This document shows positions 1-5,060 of a stretch of 16,168 nt of DNA, piece after piece. Each line of letters opens with the position of its first letter. The first letter of the stretch is position 1. This DNA is from an uncultured Eubacteriales bacterium (GTDB lineage Bacteria; Bacillota; Clostridia; Oscillospirales; Acutalibacteraceae): the NCBI GenBank assembly GCA_934462705.1, contig CAKSIH010000016.1:1-16168 (forward strand), read 5' to 3'. The translations under genes and the position numbers were made by a program. Below the pieces are notes generated by a model. That model ran no database searches and was not told the origin of the DNA. It worked only from the letters and a program-made list of their open reading frames with translations.

Positions 1-21
1 CAATTCTTGATCTTCAAACAT
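1..21 (-). CDS. Start of a leftward gene cut by the window edge
   Basis: Read leftward, an AAAGGAG ribosome binding site (about 34-40) lies 9 nt before an ATG at 21-19, and seven codons, MFEDQEL, follow before the edge. A second ATG two codons upstream (27-25) is also possible but would sit too close to the Shine-Dalgarno. Only the start is present, so no family can be named. Its upstream region is shared, back to back, with the small RNA promoter at 126-154. Confidence is limited because so few codons are visible. Confidence 0.35.
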
Positions 22-125
22 GTACATAAACTCCTTTAAAAATATTCGGATATTTAAAGCGACAAAAACGCGTGCAAGGTATAGCCAATCTGCTTTCATC
101 CCTTACGCACGTCTAAAATCACCGC

Positions 126-154
126 TTGTAAATTTACACAAAATAATGTATAAT
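126..154 (+). promoter_or_regulatory. Sigma-A promoter for a small RNA
   Basis: A TTGTAA -35 box (126-131) and a perfect TATAAT -10 box (149-154) are separated by exactly 17 bp. Transcription would start near 161, exactly where a self-complementary RNA begins. No coding sequence follows on this strand before the hairpin and T-run at 213-260. Confidence 0.65.
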
Positions 155-160
155 TAAAAA

Positions 161-258
161 GTTATGGTGTCGTTTTTGCGATTGTGAAGGGTAGGTCGTT
201 TACCTTTTGCAGGAATTAAGTGGTCCTAAGCACTTAATTCTGCCATGACATTTTTTAT
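161..258 (+). ncRNA. Candidate structured small RNA (about 95 nt)
   Basis: Downstream of the promoter the predicted transcript closes on itself: its 5' end GUUAUGG (161-167) pairs with CCAUGAC (243-249), immediately followed by AUUUUUUAUUU. Inside are a hairpin at 187-206 (AAGG-GUA / UACCUU with one bulged G) and a perfect 10-bp stem, 213-222 with 231-240, loop 223-230. There is no ORF of any length in it. The fold, promoter position and terminal U-run agree with an independently transcribed small RNA. It lacks the conserved apical loop of SRP RNA and is too short for 6S or tmRNA. An antisense or trans-acting regulator of the element is possible but not shown. Confidence 0.55.
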
Positions 259-336
259 TTTAAATTCCGTAGTTTAGATATAAACTCTTAAAATCAAATA
301 AGTCAAGTTAAATTTTAAACTTTGTTTAAGTAAGAT

Positions 337-696
337 CTAATTAACAAAAAGTCTTTTAAAATATGCTTTAACCAAATTGGCAAATCTATTAAACTTTCTA
401 GTTAAACGAATTTTCCATTCTTCTACTTTTGCTTTGCGAACCATACGATAAAAGTTTTTAGGATTTATTTCTTTAACAATAGTGCTTATAAACTCATCTG
501 GTGTAGGTCTGCCATTTGGAAAAAGTCTATTTCTTACTATATGGGCTGATAGGTTGTCTGATTGAAGTAAAAACTTTATAACCTTGTGATAATATAATAA
601 ATCTTCAAATACCTTTTTAGGAGGGGTCCCAGTCATTTCGCATAGTTTTTCAAACTCAATATTTATGTCTCCATCTTTGTTATTGTTATTTTCCAT
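337..696 (-). CDS. Unknown small basic protein
   Basis: This 119-residue protein is of no family I recognise. The start is supported by AGAGG (709-705) eight bases before the ATG at 696-694. The N-terminus is acidic and polar (MENNNNKDGD). The middle (about residues 15-60) looks helical. The last 35 residues are strongly basic and could form an amphipathic helix or bind nucleic acid. I see no signal peptide, transmembrane stretch or cysteine pattern. A perfect 9-bp palindrome (730-738 with 741-749) lies just upstream and may be an operator. It reads in the same direction as the SLOG gene behind it but is separated by a hairpin-containing gap. Confidence 0.6.
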   Translation of the reverse strand: MENNNNKDGDINIEFEKLCEMTGTPPKKVFEDLLYYHKVIKFLLQSDNLSAHIVRNRLFPNGRPTPDEFISTIVKEINPKNFYRMVRKAKVEEWKIRLTRKFNRFANLVKAYFKRLFVN

Positions 697-882
697 ATTT
701 TAAACCTCTTTTTCTACAGTTTTAACACATTTTAATTTACAAATTAAAACAAAGGTGTTTATGCATATTAAATTCAAATAAATATATTAAAGCTATCCTT
801 AGCTTACTTTAATATGTTTCGCTGACTTTATTTTATAATAAACCTTACTCTAATATTGTAGAGGGTATTACATTAAGAAATA
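697..882. other. Intergenic region with palindrome and hairpin
   Basis: No gene is seen. A perfect inverted repeat TTTTAATTT-AC-AAATTAAAA spans 730-749 and may bind a regulator of the leftward gene at 337-696. A second imperfect stem (784-792 with 807-815, ATATTAAAG / CTTTAATAT) lies between the two leftward genes and could end transcription of the SLOG gene, though its T-run is poor. Confidence 0.4.
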
Positions 883-1371
883 TCATAAGTTTCTCCTTTC
901 ATCATTTAGCAAAATAATTTCTCTATTTAGCTTTTTGGCATAGTTTATGGTGTAGTAGGTTCCACCGTATTTTCTGCCATCCCAATAAGCTATTACAAAC
1001 CCGGAGTGATTGACCATATGTTTATTTCGCTTTAACATACAACCGTTTTCATATTTTTCTGATAGATAAACAGTTTTATCAGCGTCACTTTTTATATCTT
1101 CATAAATTCTTTTATTCTCATAGTTCCATTTATCAGCTTGATCTTTGCATGGAATTATGAGGATTAGTTTTATTTGTGGGTAATCTTCTCTTAATTCAAT
1201 TATAGTTTGGGCAGCTAACGTATCAAACCCAAGCGCACCTCCTGCTCCGTAATAGATCACACCTTGATTTATAAGTTTGATTACTTCTCCTATAAGGGAG
1301 TTTTTAATTGTAAATATTTTATTTTTAGGCAAATTTCTATGTCCTGTAAAACAACAAGTCTTAGTTAACAA
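883..1371 (-). CDS. SLOG-family (DUF1273/YpsA-like) nucleotide-binding protein
   Basis: The protein has 162 residues from the TTG at 1371-1369. That start is preceded by AAAGGGTG eight bases upstream and places the family motif at the N-terminus (MLTKTCCFTGHRNLP), whereas an in-frame TTG at 1404 has no good binding site. Family features visible are FTGHR near residues 8-12, the glycine-rich GAGGALGFDTLAA segment typical of the Rossmann-like SLOG fold, and the IIPCKDQADKWN and SGFVIAYWDG-KYGGT blocks. Such proteins are thought to bind nucleotide-derived ligands; several relatives occur in mobile elements and defence loci. The exact ligand is unknown. It is transcribed away from the XRE genes, so the 108-bp gap at 1372-1479 carries both start regions. 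Confidence 0.75.
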   Translation of the reverse strand: MLTKTCCFTGHRNLPKNKIFTIKNSLIGEVIKLINQGVIYYGAGGALGFDTLAAQTIIELREDYPQIKLILIIPCKDQADKWNYENKRIYEDIKSDADKTVYLSEKYENGCMLKRNKHMVNHSGFVIAYWDGRKYGGTYYTINYAKKLNREIILLNDERRNL

Positions 1372-1425
1372 AATATTTTCACCCTTTCTTATTAATAAAA
1401 CCAATTACTCTTCATTGATGTAATA

Positions 1426-1453
1426 TTGGCTATAAAAAATGGTAACCTATAAT
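1426..1453 (+). promoter_or_regulatory. Promoter of the first XRE gene
   Basis: TTGGCT (1426-1431) and TATAAT (1448-1453) are separated by 16 bp. The -10 box lies inside an inverted repeat GTAAC (1442-1446) / GTTAC (1457-1461), a plausible operator for autoregulation by the downstream repressor. Confidence 0.55.
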
Positions 1454-1479
1454 TAAGTTACATTTATGAGGTGTTAAAA

Positions 1480-1728
1480 ATGAAAATAATAAAATTTCGT
1501 AATCATAAAAATATTATTTCTAATAGATTAATGCAGATAAGAGAAAAGAGACAGATTTCTCAACAAGATTTAGCAACTAAAATGCAAACTATGGGTGTAA
1601 GTATAGACCAGCAAGCCATTAGTAAAATTGAGCTAGATAAAAGAATTGTGACAGACTATGAATTGATTTGTCTATGTAAGATATTAAATGTTGAAACGAA
1701 AGATCTGACAATGGATATATCAGAATAA
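1480..1728 (+). CDS. XRE-family HTH repressor, copy 1
   Basis: This is an 82-residue DNA-binding protein consisting of little more than a helix-turn-helix of the Cro/C1 type (about residues 14-75). The ISQQDLATKMQ segment is helix 2 and the IDQQAISKIE segment the recognition helix. I start it at the ATG at 1480 because TGAGGTG lies six bases before it; the in-frame GTG at 1471 overlaps that site. It is a tandem paralogue of the next gene: both begin MK-x-IKF-x-x-HKNII and share QQ-x-LA-x-KMQ, GV-x-IDQQAIS-x-IE and DKR-x-VTD-x-EL. A role as transcriptional repressor of this small cluster, autoregulated through the GTAAC/GTTAC repeat, is likely but inferred. Confidence 0.85.
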   Translation: MKIIKFRNHKNIISNRLMQIREKRQISQQDLATKMQTMGVSIDQQAISKIELDKRIVTDYELICLCKILNVETKDLTMDISE

Positions 1729-1764
1729 ATAGAAGTAGTAATTTTTCTCGAACTTTAACGTTTC

Positions 1765-1819
1765 ATTAACGTAATGCTATCTCAAAAAAGTGGTATTGTC
1801 AATATATAATTACGTTAAT
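1765..1819. promoter_or_regulatory. Perfect inverted repeat operator and -10 region before XRE copy 2
   Basis: ATTAACGTAAT (1765-1775) and ATTACGTTAAT (1809-1819) are perfect 11-bp inverted copies 33 bp apart. A TATAAT at 1805-1810 overlaps the right arm, but no good -35 box is visible. Each arm is nearly palindromic, as expected for a dimeric HTH repressor site. The right arm and the following GAGGTGTT resemble the corresponding part of the copy 1 leader, so the control region was duplicated with the gene. Confidence 0.55.
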
Positions 1820-1831
1820 GAGGTGTTGAAC

Positions 1832-2143
1832 TTGAAATCTATAAAATTCTATGGGCACAAAAATATAATATTTCAGTCATTGCCAGATCTTAGAAGAAAT
1901 AAAAATTATTCTCAACAAAAATTAGCAGCTAAAATGCAGCTTTTAGGTGTAGGAATAGACCAACAAGCTATTAGCAGAATTGAGAGAGACAAAAGGAGTG
2001 TGACAGATTTTGAATTGATGTGTATGTGTAGGATATTGGATATTACAGCAGAATGCTTATCCGCTGAATTCTTTTTTAAATATTTAGACGAACAGATTAA
2101 AAATAAAGGAATGATAAAAATTGGCAGATATCAAACTTTTTGA
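1832..2143 (+). CDS. XRE-family HTH repressor, copy 2 (TTG start)
   Basis: The protein has 103 residues if started at the TTG at 1832. That choice gives the same GAGGTG-6 nt spacing as copy 1 and aligns the two N-termini exactly (MKSIKFYGHKNII versus MKIIKFRNHKNII). The HTH core matches copy 1 through about residue 75. The remaining 28 residues are an extension absent from copy 1, running into the next gene. Its last 23 bases overlap the start of the nuclease-like gene, which suggests translational coupling. The TTG start may keep levels low. A GTG at 1790 also lies in frame, but it is within the operator region and has no binding site. Confidence 0.82.
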   Translation: MKSIKFYGHKNIIFQSLPDLRRNKNYSQQKLAAKMQLLGVGIDQQAISRIERDKRSVTDFELMCMCRILDITAECLSAEFFFKYLDEQIKNKGMIKIGRYQTF

Positions 2144-3008
2144 GATTGGAAATGGTACTAAAGAGTACAAAGGTGAGAATGTAGCGCTTGAGAAAGAACT
2201 TCAAAATATTATAGAGAAAAATATGAATACATTTTTTGGTGTAACGTTTCTCGCATCTGAATATAGCACTACAGATGGTGGACGCATGGACAGCGTTGGT
2301 ATTGATGAGAATAACTGTCCTGTTATTTTTGAGTATAAACGTTCTATAAAAGACAATGTTATTAATCAAGGGCTTTTTTACCTTAACTGGCTGCTTGATC
2401 ATAAAGATAGTTTTAAAGTTCTCGTCATAAATAACCTTGGTCTTGATAAAGCAAATGACATAGACTGGTCAATGCCAAGAGTTATTTGCATTGCTGGTGA
2501 TTTCACAAGGTATGATGAGTCTGCAATTAAGCAAATGGATAAAAACATAAGTCTAATAAGATATAAGAAATTTGGGGACAATCTTCTTATGTTTGAGCAT
2601 GTTAACGAGAATGTTACTAAACCAATTTCTGTTTCGGATTCGAAGAAGGTTAATTCAGACTATACTTTTAAGAAGAATTTGCAAAATACTTCAGAATCAT
2701 TAAGGACCCTCTATGAGACAATACGAAATTACATACTAAGTCTTGGTGATGACATCACTGAAAATCAGCTGAAAAAGTATACAGCGTTTAAGAAAATTAA
2801 AAATTTAGTGTGTATAGAGGTTCAACGTTCTAAAATTATTCTACGTTTGAGTTTAGATGTGAATACAGTGAGTTTTGAGGATGGCTTTTCTAGGGATATG
2901 ACTAATCTTGGACACTACGGAACCGGTGATGTTGAGATTACGATTACAAGTCGAGAAGACTTTGAAAAGGCAAAATTCCTTATTGACAGAGCATATAATG
3001 AAAATTAG
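2121..3008 (+). CDS. Predicted PD-(D/E)xK nuclease-like protein with C-terminal DUF5655
   Basis: This 295-residue protein starts at TTG 2121 with AAGGA ten bases upstream, inside the end of XRE copy 2. The N-terminal half (about residues 20-140) has the restriction-nuclease-like pattern GGRMDSVGID then PVIFEYKRS, giving candidate metal ligands D57, E71 and K73 (E-Y-K as ExK). Residues about 195-293 match the DUF5655 domain (YETIRNYILSLGDDI through the SREDFEKAKFLIDRAY end). The combination occurs in proteins often mislabelled as transport proteins. No membrane segment is seen. The active site suggests DNA or RNA cleavage, perhaps in defence, but the target is unknown. A strong terminator follows, so XRE2 and this gene form one unit. 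Confidence 0.75.
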   Translation: MADIKLFEIGNGTKEYKGENVALEKELQNIIEKNMNTFFGVTFLASEYSTTDGGRMDSVGIDENNCPVIFEYKRSIKDNVINQGLFYLNWLLDHKDSFKVLVINNLGLDKANDIDWSMPRVICIAGDFTRYDESAIKQMDKNISLIRYKKFGDNLLMFEHVNENVTKPISVSDSKKVNSDYTFKKNLQNTSESLRTLYETIRNYILSLGDDITENQLKKYTAFKKIKNLVCIEVQRSKIILRLSLDVNTVSFEDGFSRDMTNLGHYGTGDVEITITSREDFEKAKFLIDRAYNEN

Positions 3009-3031
3009 CAAAACTTTTTAAAATTCTTAAT

Positions 3032-3080
3032 ACCCCATCTTGATACGTTGATGTTCATCAAAATGGGGTGTTTTATTATT
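3032..3080 (+). terminator. Terminator after the nuclease-like gene
   Basis: ACCCCATCTTGAT (3032-3044) pairs with ATCAAAATGGGGT (3057-3069) with one mismatch and a 12-nt loop, followed by GTTTTATTATTTT. Confidence 0.85.
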
Positions 3081-3398
3081 TTAAATTTTTATTCACAATA
3101 AAATGTAATTATTTTAAATGTACAAGGTTCGACAAACAATTAAATTTACATTGTTTTACAATATAATCGGACGATTAAAACAGGAGTGATGTTTATAAAA
3201 AAGTAGTCTTAAAAGCAATGTCCGGATAGGATTTGATTTCCCATGGATGTATATTGTAAAACTTATAAAACTCTAAAAAAATTGTATAGGTGTAAAATAC
3301 TACATAAAAATTTAAAATTTTTAATCCCGATATTACAGAGCAGCTACTTTAAATTTTCTCAGGCAAAAAATGTAAAATTAAATATTATTATAGTTAAT

Positions 3399-3432
3399 GC
3401 CGCAGAGACTTATGTCTTTGCGGCGTTCTTTT
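3399..3432 (+). terminator. Orphan rho-independent terminator
   Basis: GCCGCAGAGAC (3399-3409) pairs with GTCTTTGCGGC (3414-3424), an 11-bp stem with one G-U pair and a TTAT loop, followed by GTTCTTTTG. No gene lies upstream for it to terminate, which fits a deletion. Confidence 0.75.
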
Positions 3433-3460
3433 GTTTAGACTCTCATTTAATTCTATATGA

Positions 3461-3504
3461 GTATTCCCGAAATCTTTAAATTAAATAGAAGATTTCGGGA
3501 ATAC
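3461..3504. repeat. Perfect 16-bp inverted repeat
   Basis: GTATTCCCGAAATCTT (3461-3476) is exactly complementary to AAGATTTCGGGAATAC (3489-3504) with a 12-nt AT loop. Neither side has a T-run, so it is not an ordinary terminator. It may be a regulator or recombinase site, or the footprint of a lost element. Confidence 0.7.
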
Positions 3505-3538
3505 ATAAAAATTTTAATAATTTAAAATACCGAAATAG

Positions 3539-3595
3539 CGTCTATTTGTTTTCTTTTCTCGAAATCAGAAAGGAAAGACAAATGGGCGTTTTTTT
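3539..3595 (+). terminator. Long-stem terminator before the sigma-like gene
   Basis: CGTCTATTTG (3539-3548) pairs with CAAATGGGCG (3579-3588), allowing two G-U pairs. The stem continues inward through TTTTCTTTTC / GAAAGGAAAGA with a bulge. Seven Ts follow (3589-3595). Confidence 0.8.
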
Positions 3596-3605
3596 GTCTG
3601 CTATT

Positions 3606-3661
3606 CGAGGTCCTCCATAGTCCTTCGTTTTTTTGAACATAAATCAAAAATTCGGAGGACG
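3606..3661 (+). promoter_or_regulatory. Leader that can mask the sigma-like gene's ribosome binding site
   Basis: GTCCTCC (3610-3616) is exactly complementary to GGAGGAC (3654-3660), the ribosome binding site of the next gene. A second segment, TCCTTCG (3621-3627), can pair with CGGAGGA (3653-3659) using one G-U. A T-run (3628-3634) follows the second segment. The two pairings exclude each other, so a translation or transcription switch is possible, though unproven. Confidence 0.35.
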
Positions 3662-3667
3662 AAAGAC

Positions 3668-4078
3668 ATGGAAATAGAATATAAATTTGTTACTGGCGAA
3701 AAAGTCTATATTGAAGTATATGGTGAATTCGAAAAAATTATGCTTTAACTTGATAAAAACCTTAAAAATAATGATCGTAAGGAAACCAGAAGACACGAAA
3801 GTTTAAGCTTATTTGATAAGGATGAGAATAACATAGATGCAAATGTGGATGTATACGAGGACGTTATAAAGAGTCTTGACAGGGACAAGCTGTATTATGC
3901 AATACAAAAGCTAAAACCGCATGAACAGAAATTAATACATAAACTTTATTTGGATAGACAGCCGATGACTCAGGAACAATATGCAAACTATCTGGGCATA
4001 AAAGTAAAAAGTGTGCAGGAAAAATCAAGACGAATACGCAAAAAACTTCAAATTTTAATCAAGAAACAGTGGTTATAA
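3668..4078 (+). pseudogene. Sigma-70-like (region 4) regulator interrupted by an in-frame TAA
   Basis: A good GGAGG site (3654-3658) precedes ATG 3668, which opens MEIEYKFVTGEKVYIEV, the usual N-terminus of a family of short sigma-70-like regulators of mobile elements. Codon 27 is TAA (3746-3748). The same frame continues with LDKNLKNNDRKETRRHES, again exactly as in the family, to the stop at 4078. The C-terminal part contains a region 4 helix-turn-helix (PHEQKLIHKLYLDRQPMTQEQYANYLGIK, given here only as approximate residues 85-115). A single CAA-to-TAA change would explain the break. Reinitiation at GTG 3845 (77 codons) could still make the DNA-binding part. Its natural role would be to activate an element operon. 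Confidence 0.7.
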
Positions 4079-4130
4079 AATTTCTTATGTTTTTTAAGTA
4101 GTAAGCAAATGATGCAATCTTCGACAAGGT

Positions 4131-4185
4131 AAATAAAAAACGCTATGCAGATGAATTTATCATTGCGTAGCGTTAATAGTTTTTT
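4131..4185. terminator. Bidirectional terminator between sigma-like and HxlR genes
   Basis: AACGCTATGCA (4139-4149) pairs with TGCGTAGCGTT (4164-4174), extended inward by ATGA/TCAT (4151-4154 with 4160-4163). T-runs lie on both sides: TTTTTT at 4180-4185 on the plus strand and TTTTTTATTT when read leftward (4140-4131). It can end both the sigma-like transcript and the convergent HxlR transcript. Confidence 0.85.
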
Positions 4186-4214
4186 GCACGAAAGTATTTC
4201 TACTGAGCATAATT

Positions 4215-4544
4215 CTAGCTATTGTGTATTTTTTTATATTCCGTTCCCCACTGTTCCAAAGATCCAATAATAGGTCGCATAGATTCTCCCAACTCACTTA
4301 GGGCATATTCAACTCTTGGCGGTGTTTCAGTATAAACAGTGCGAGTAATGATACCATCTGCCTCCATAGAACGTAAACTATCGGTTAATACCTTTTGGCT
4401 AATACCTTCGAGGCTTTTTTTCAATTCGTTAAAACGCCAAGGTCTAGCAAGCAAATTTCTAATAATAAGCAATTTCCATTTGCTGCCAATTAATTGTACA
4501 GTTGTTGCAACTGGGCAATCTGGCATTTCTTCTTTTGTAAGCAT
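4215..4544 (-). CDS. HxlR-family transcriptional regulator of the peptide operon
   Basis: This 109-residue winged-helix regulator starts at ATG 4544, with GCGGAGG seven bases upstream; the TTG two codons earlier overlaps the spacing. It has the family's conserved N-terminal cysteine (C10 in MPDCPV), then IGSKWKLLIIRNLL, the RFNELKKSLEGISQKVLTDSLR recognition region and EYALSELGESM of the wing. HxlR proteins act as dimers and often sense electrophiles or redox change through that cysteine. The gene is divergent from the precursor peptide operon with 237 bp between them, and inverted TACTT/AAGTA repeats lie on the operon promoter, so it very probably controls the operon and may sense redox state. 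Confidence 0.9.
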   Translation of the reverse strand: MLTKEEMPDCPVATTVQLIGSKWKLLIIRNLLARPWRFNELKKSLEGISQKVLTDSLRSMEADGIITRTVYTETPPRVEYALSELGESMRPIIGSLEQWGTEYKKIHNS

Positions 4545-4594
4545 ATTCAAACCTCCGCTAATCCAGCATTATTAAAAGTTTAATGTCATATTTA

Positions 4595-4623
4595 ATTATA
4601 CTATAATACGCTTGTCTTTGCAA
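4595..4623 (-). promoter_or_regulatory. Promoter of the HxlR gene
   Basis: Read leftward, TTGCAA (4623-4618) and TATAAT (4600-4595) are separated by 17 bp, about 50 bp before the HxlR start codon. Confidence 0.6.
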
Positions 4624-4645
4624 TAAATCGACATCGTTATGACAA

Positions 4646-4666
4646 AAATCAGAATCAATCTGATTT
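4646..4666. repeat. Inverted repeat between the divergent genes
   Basis: AAATCAGA (4646-4653) is exactly complementary to TCTGATTT (4659-4666), with a 5-nt loop. It lies between the HxlR promoter and the operon promoter and could be a regulator site. Confidence 0.4.
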
Positions 4667-4695
4667 AAGGTCAAATATAGGTTACAAAAAAGTGC

Positions 4696-4736
4696 GTACT
4701 TGTGCCTTATAATGAAGTATATATAATTATAAGTAC
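4696..4736 (+). promoter_or_regulatory. Precursor operon promoter with candidate HxlR operator
   Basis: TTGTGC (4700-4705) and TATAAT (4722-4727) with 16 bp between give a start near 4734; another TATAAT lies at 4708-4713. TACTT (4697-4701) and AAGTA (4715-4719) form an inverted repeat covering -35 to -10, and GTACTT/AAGTAC (4696-4701 and 4731-4736) forms a wider one. HxlR-type regulators bind such paired half-sites. Confidence 0.5.
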
Positions 4737-4781
4737 AGAGAGCAATAAAGCTTTCTGAATATTTAAACGGGGGGTATAGTT

Positions 4782-4958
4782 ATGGCACTTTCTAATTTAC
4801 ATGGATGGAGTAATGGCACCCAAGCACCGACTGCTTGCGGTTCTGCCTGCGGTTCAGGAGATAAACCGGAAGTAAGGGCTTCTGCTTGTGGTTCTGGTGA
4901 TAAGCCGGAAGAAAAGCCAACTGCCTGTGGTTCCGCTTGCGGCTCAGGTGACAAGTAA
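4782..4958 (+). CDS. Cys-rich ACGS-repeat RiPP precursor peptide
   Basis: This is a 58-residue peptide with a strong G-rich ribosome binding site (4769-4774) before ATG 4782. A short leader (MALSNLHGWSNGTQAP) is followed by TACGSACGSGDK (residues 17-28), SACGSGDK (34-41) and TACGSACGSGDK again (47-58), joined by PEVRA and PEEKP. It has five cysteines (19, 23, 36, 49, 53), each in an A-C-G-S context. The next gene is a radical SAM/SPASM enzyme, the arrangement of peptide systems I know as the ACGX system, in which the enzyme is expected to install thioether-type or other bonds on the cysteines. The exact product is unknown. No export gene or protease is in the window, so how it matures and where it goes is open. 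Confidence 0.88.
   Translation: MALSNLHGWSNGTQAPTACGSACGSGDKPEVRASACGSGDKPEEKPTACGSACGSGDK
4830..4955 (+). repeat. Internal repeats of the precursor peptide
   Basis: Codons for residues 17-28 (4830-4865) and 47-58 (4920-4955) encode the same 12 residues, yet 8 of 12 codons differ synonymously. Residues 34-41 (4881-4904) are a shortened copy. The repeats are conserved at protein level rather than recently copied. Confidence 0.9.
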
Positions 4959-4971
4959 ACTAACTCTGACA

Positions 4972-5007
4972 TATGTTCTCGGTGAGAGTGTTTTCACCGG
5001 GAACATA
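4972..5007 (+). promoter_or_regulatory. Intercistronic hairpin between precursor and maturase
   Basis: TATGTTCTCGGTGA (4972-4985) pairs with TCACCGGGAACATA (4994-5007), 14 bp with one G-U and an 8-nt loop. There is no T-run directly after it. It probably stabilises the precursor message or partly halts transcription, so that peptide is made in excess over enzymes. Confidence 0.7.
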
Positions 5008-5060
5008 CCCAATATTATTAGATTAAATAAATTTTTATATAAATAGTGAGGTGAACTGCT

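Larger units (their letters stand above)
3081..3600. other. Gene-free stretch with relic signals
   Basis: I see no convincing gene. A TATAAT near 3159 and an AGGAGTG followed by ATG-TTT-ATA-AAA-AAG-TAG (about 3182-3207) look like the head of a lost gene. Three strong stem-loops follow in 200 bp (3399-3432, 3461-3504, 3539-3595). A 78-codon frame at 3243-3479 runs straight through the first stem-loop and is low-complexity and AT-driven, so I do not call it. The pattern suggests repeated deletion or insertion next to the element's regulatory genes. Confidence 0.45.

Noticed and set aside
161..258. Signal recognition particle RNA, 6S RNA or tmRNA
   Set aside because: The conserved SRP apical loop is absent, the length is wrong for 6S and tmRNA, and no tRNA-like end is present.
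3243..3479. 78-codon open frame on the plus strand
   Set aside because: It runs through the terminator stem at 3399-3432, has no ribosome binding site and shows only AT-driven composition.
3746..3748. TAA in the sigma-like gene read as a recoded amino acid
   Set aside because: Selenocysteine uses TGA and pyrrolysine TAG; no recoding signal for TAA is known to me, so a nonsense mutation is simpler.
4830..4955. CRISPR-like or tandem DNA repeat
   Set aside because: The units differ at synonymous sites, are in frame and are too few and too short in spacing; this is a protein repeat.
4763..4972. 69-codon frame on the minus strand with PEPQAEPQA repeats
   Set aside because: It is the reverse complement of the precursor peptide repeats; the plus strand has the binding site, synonymous divergence and matching maturase.
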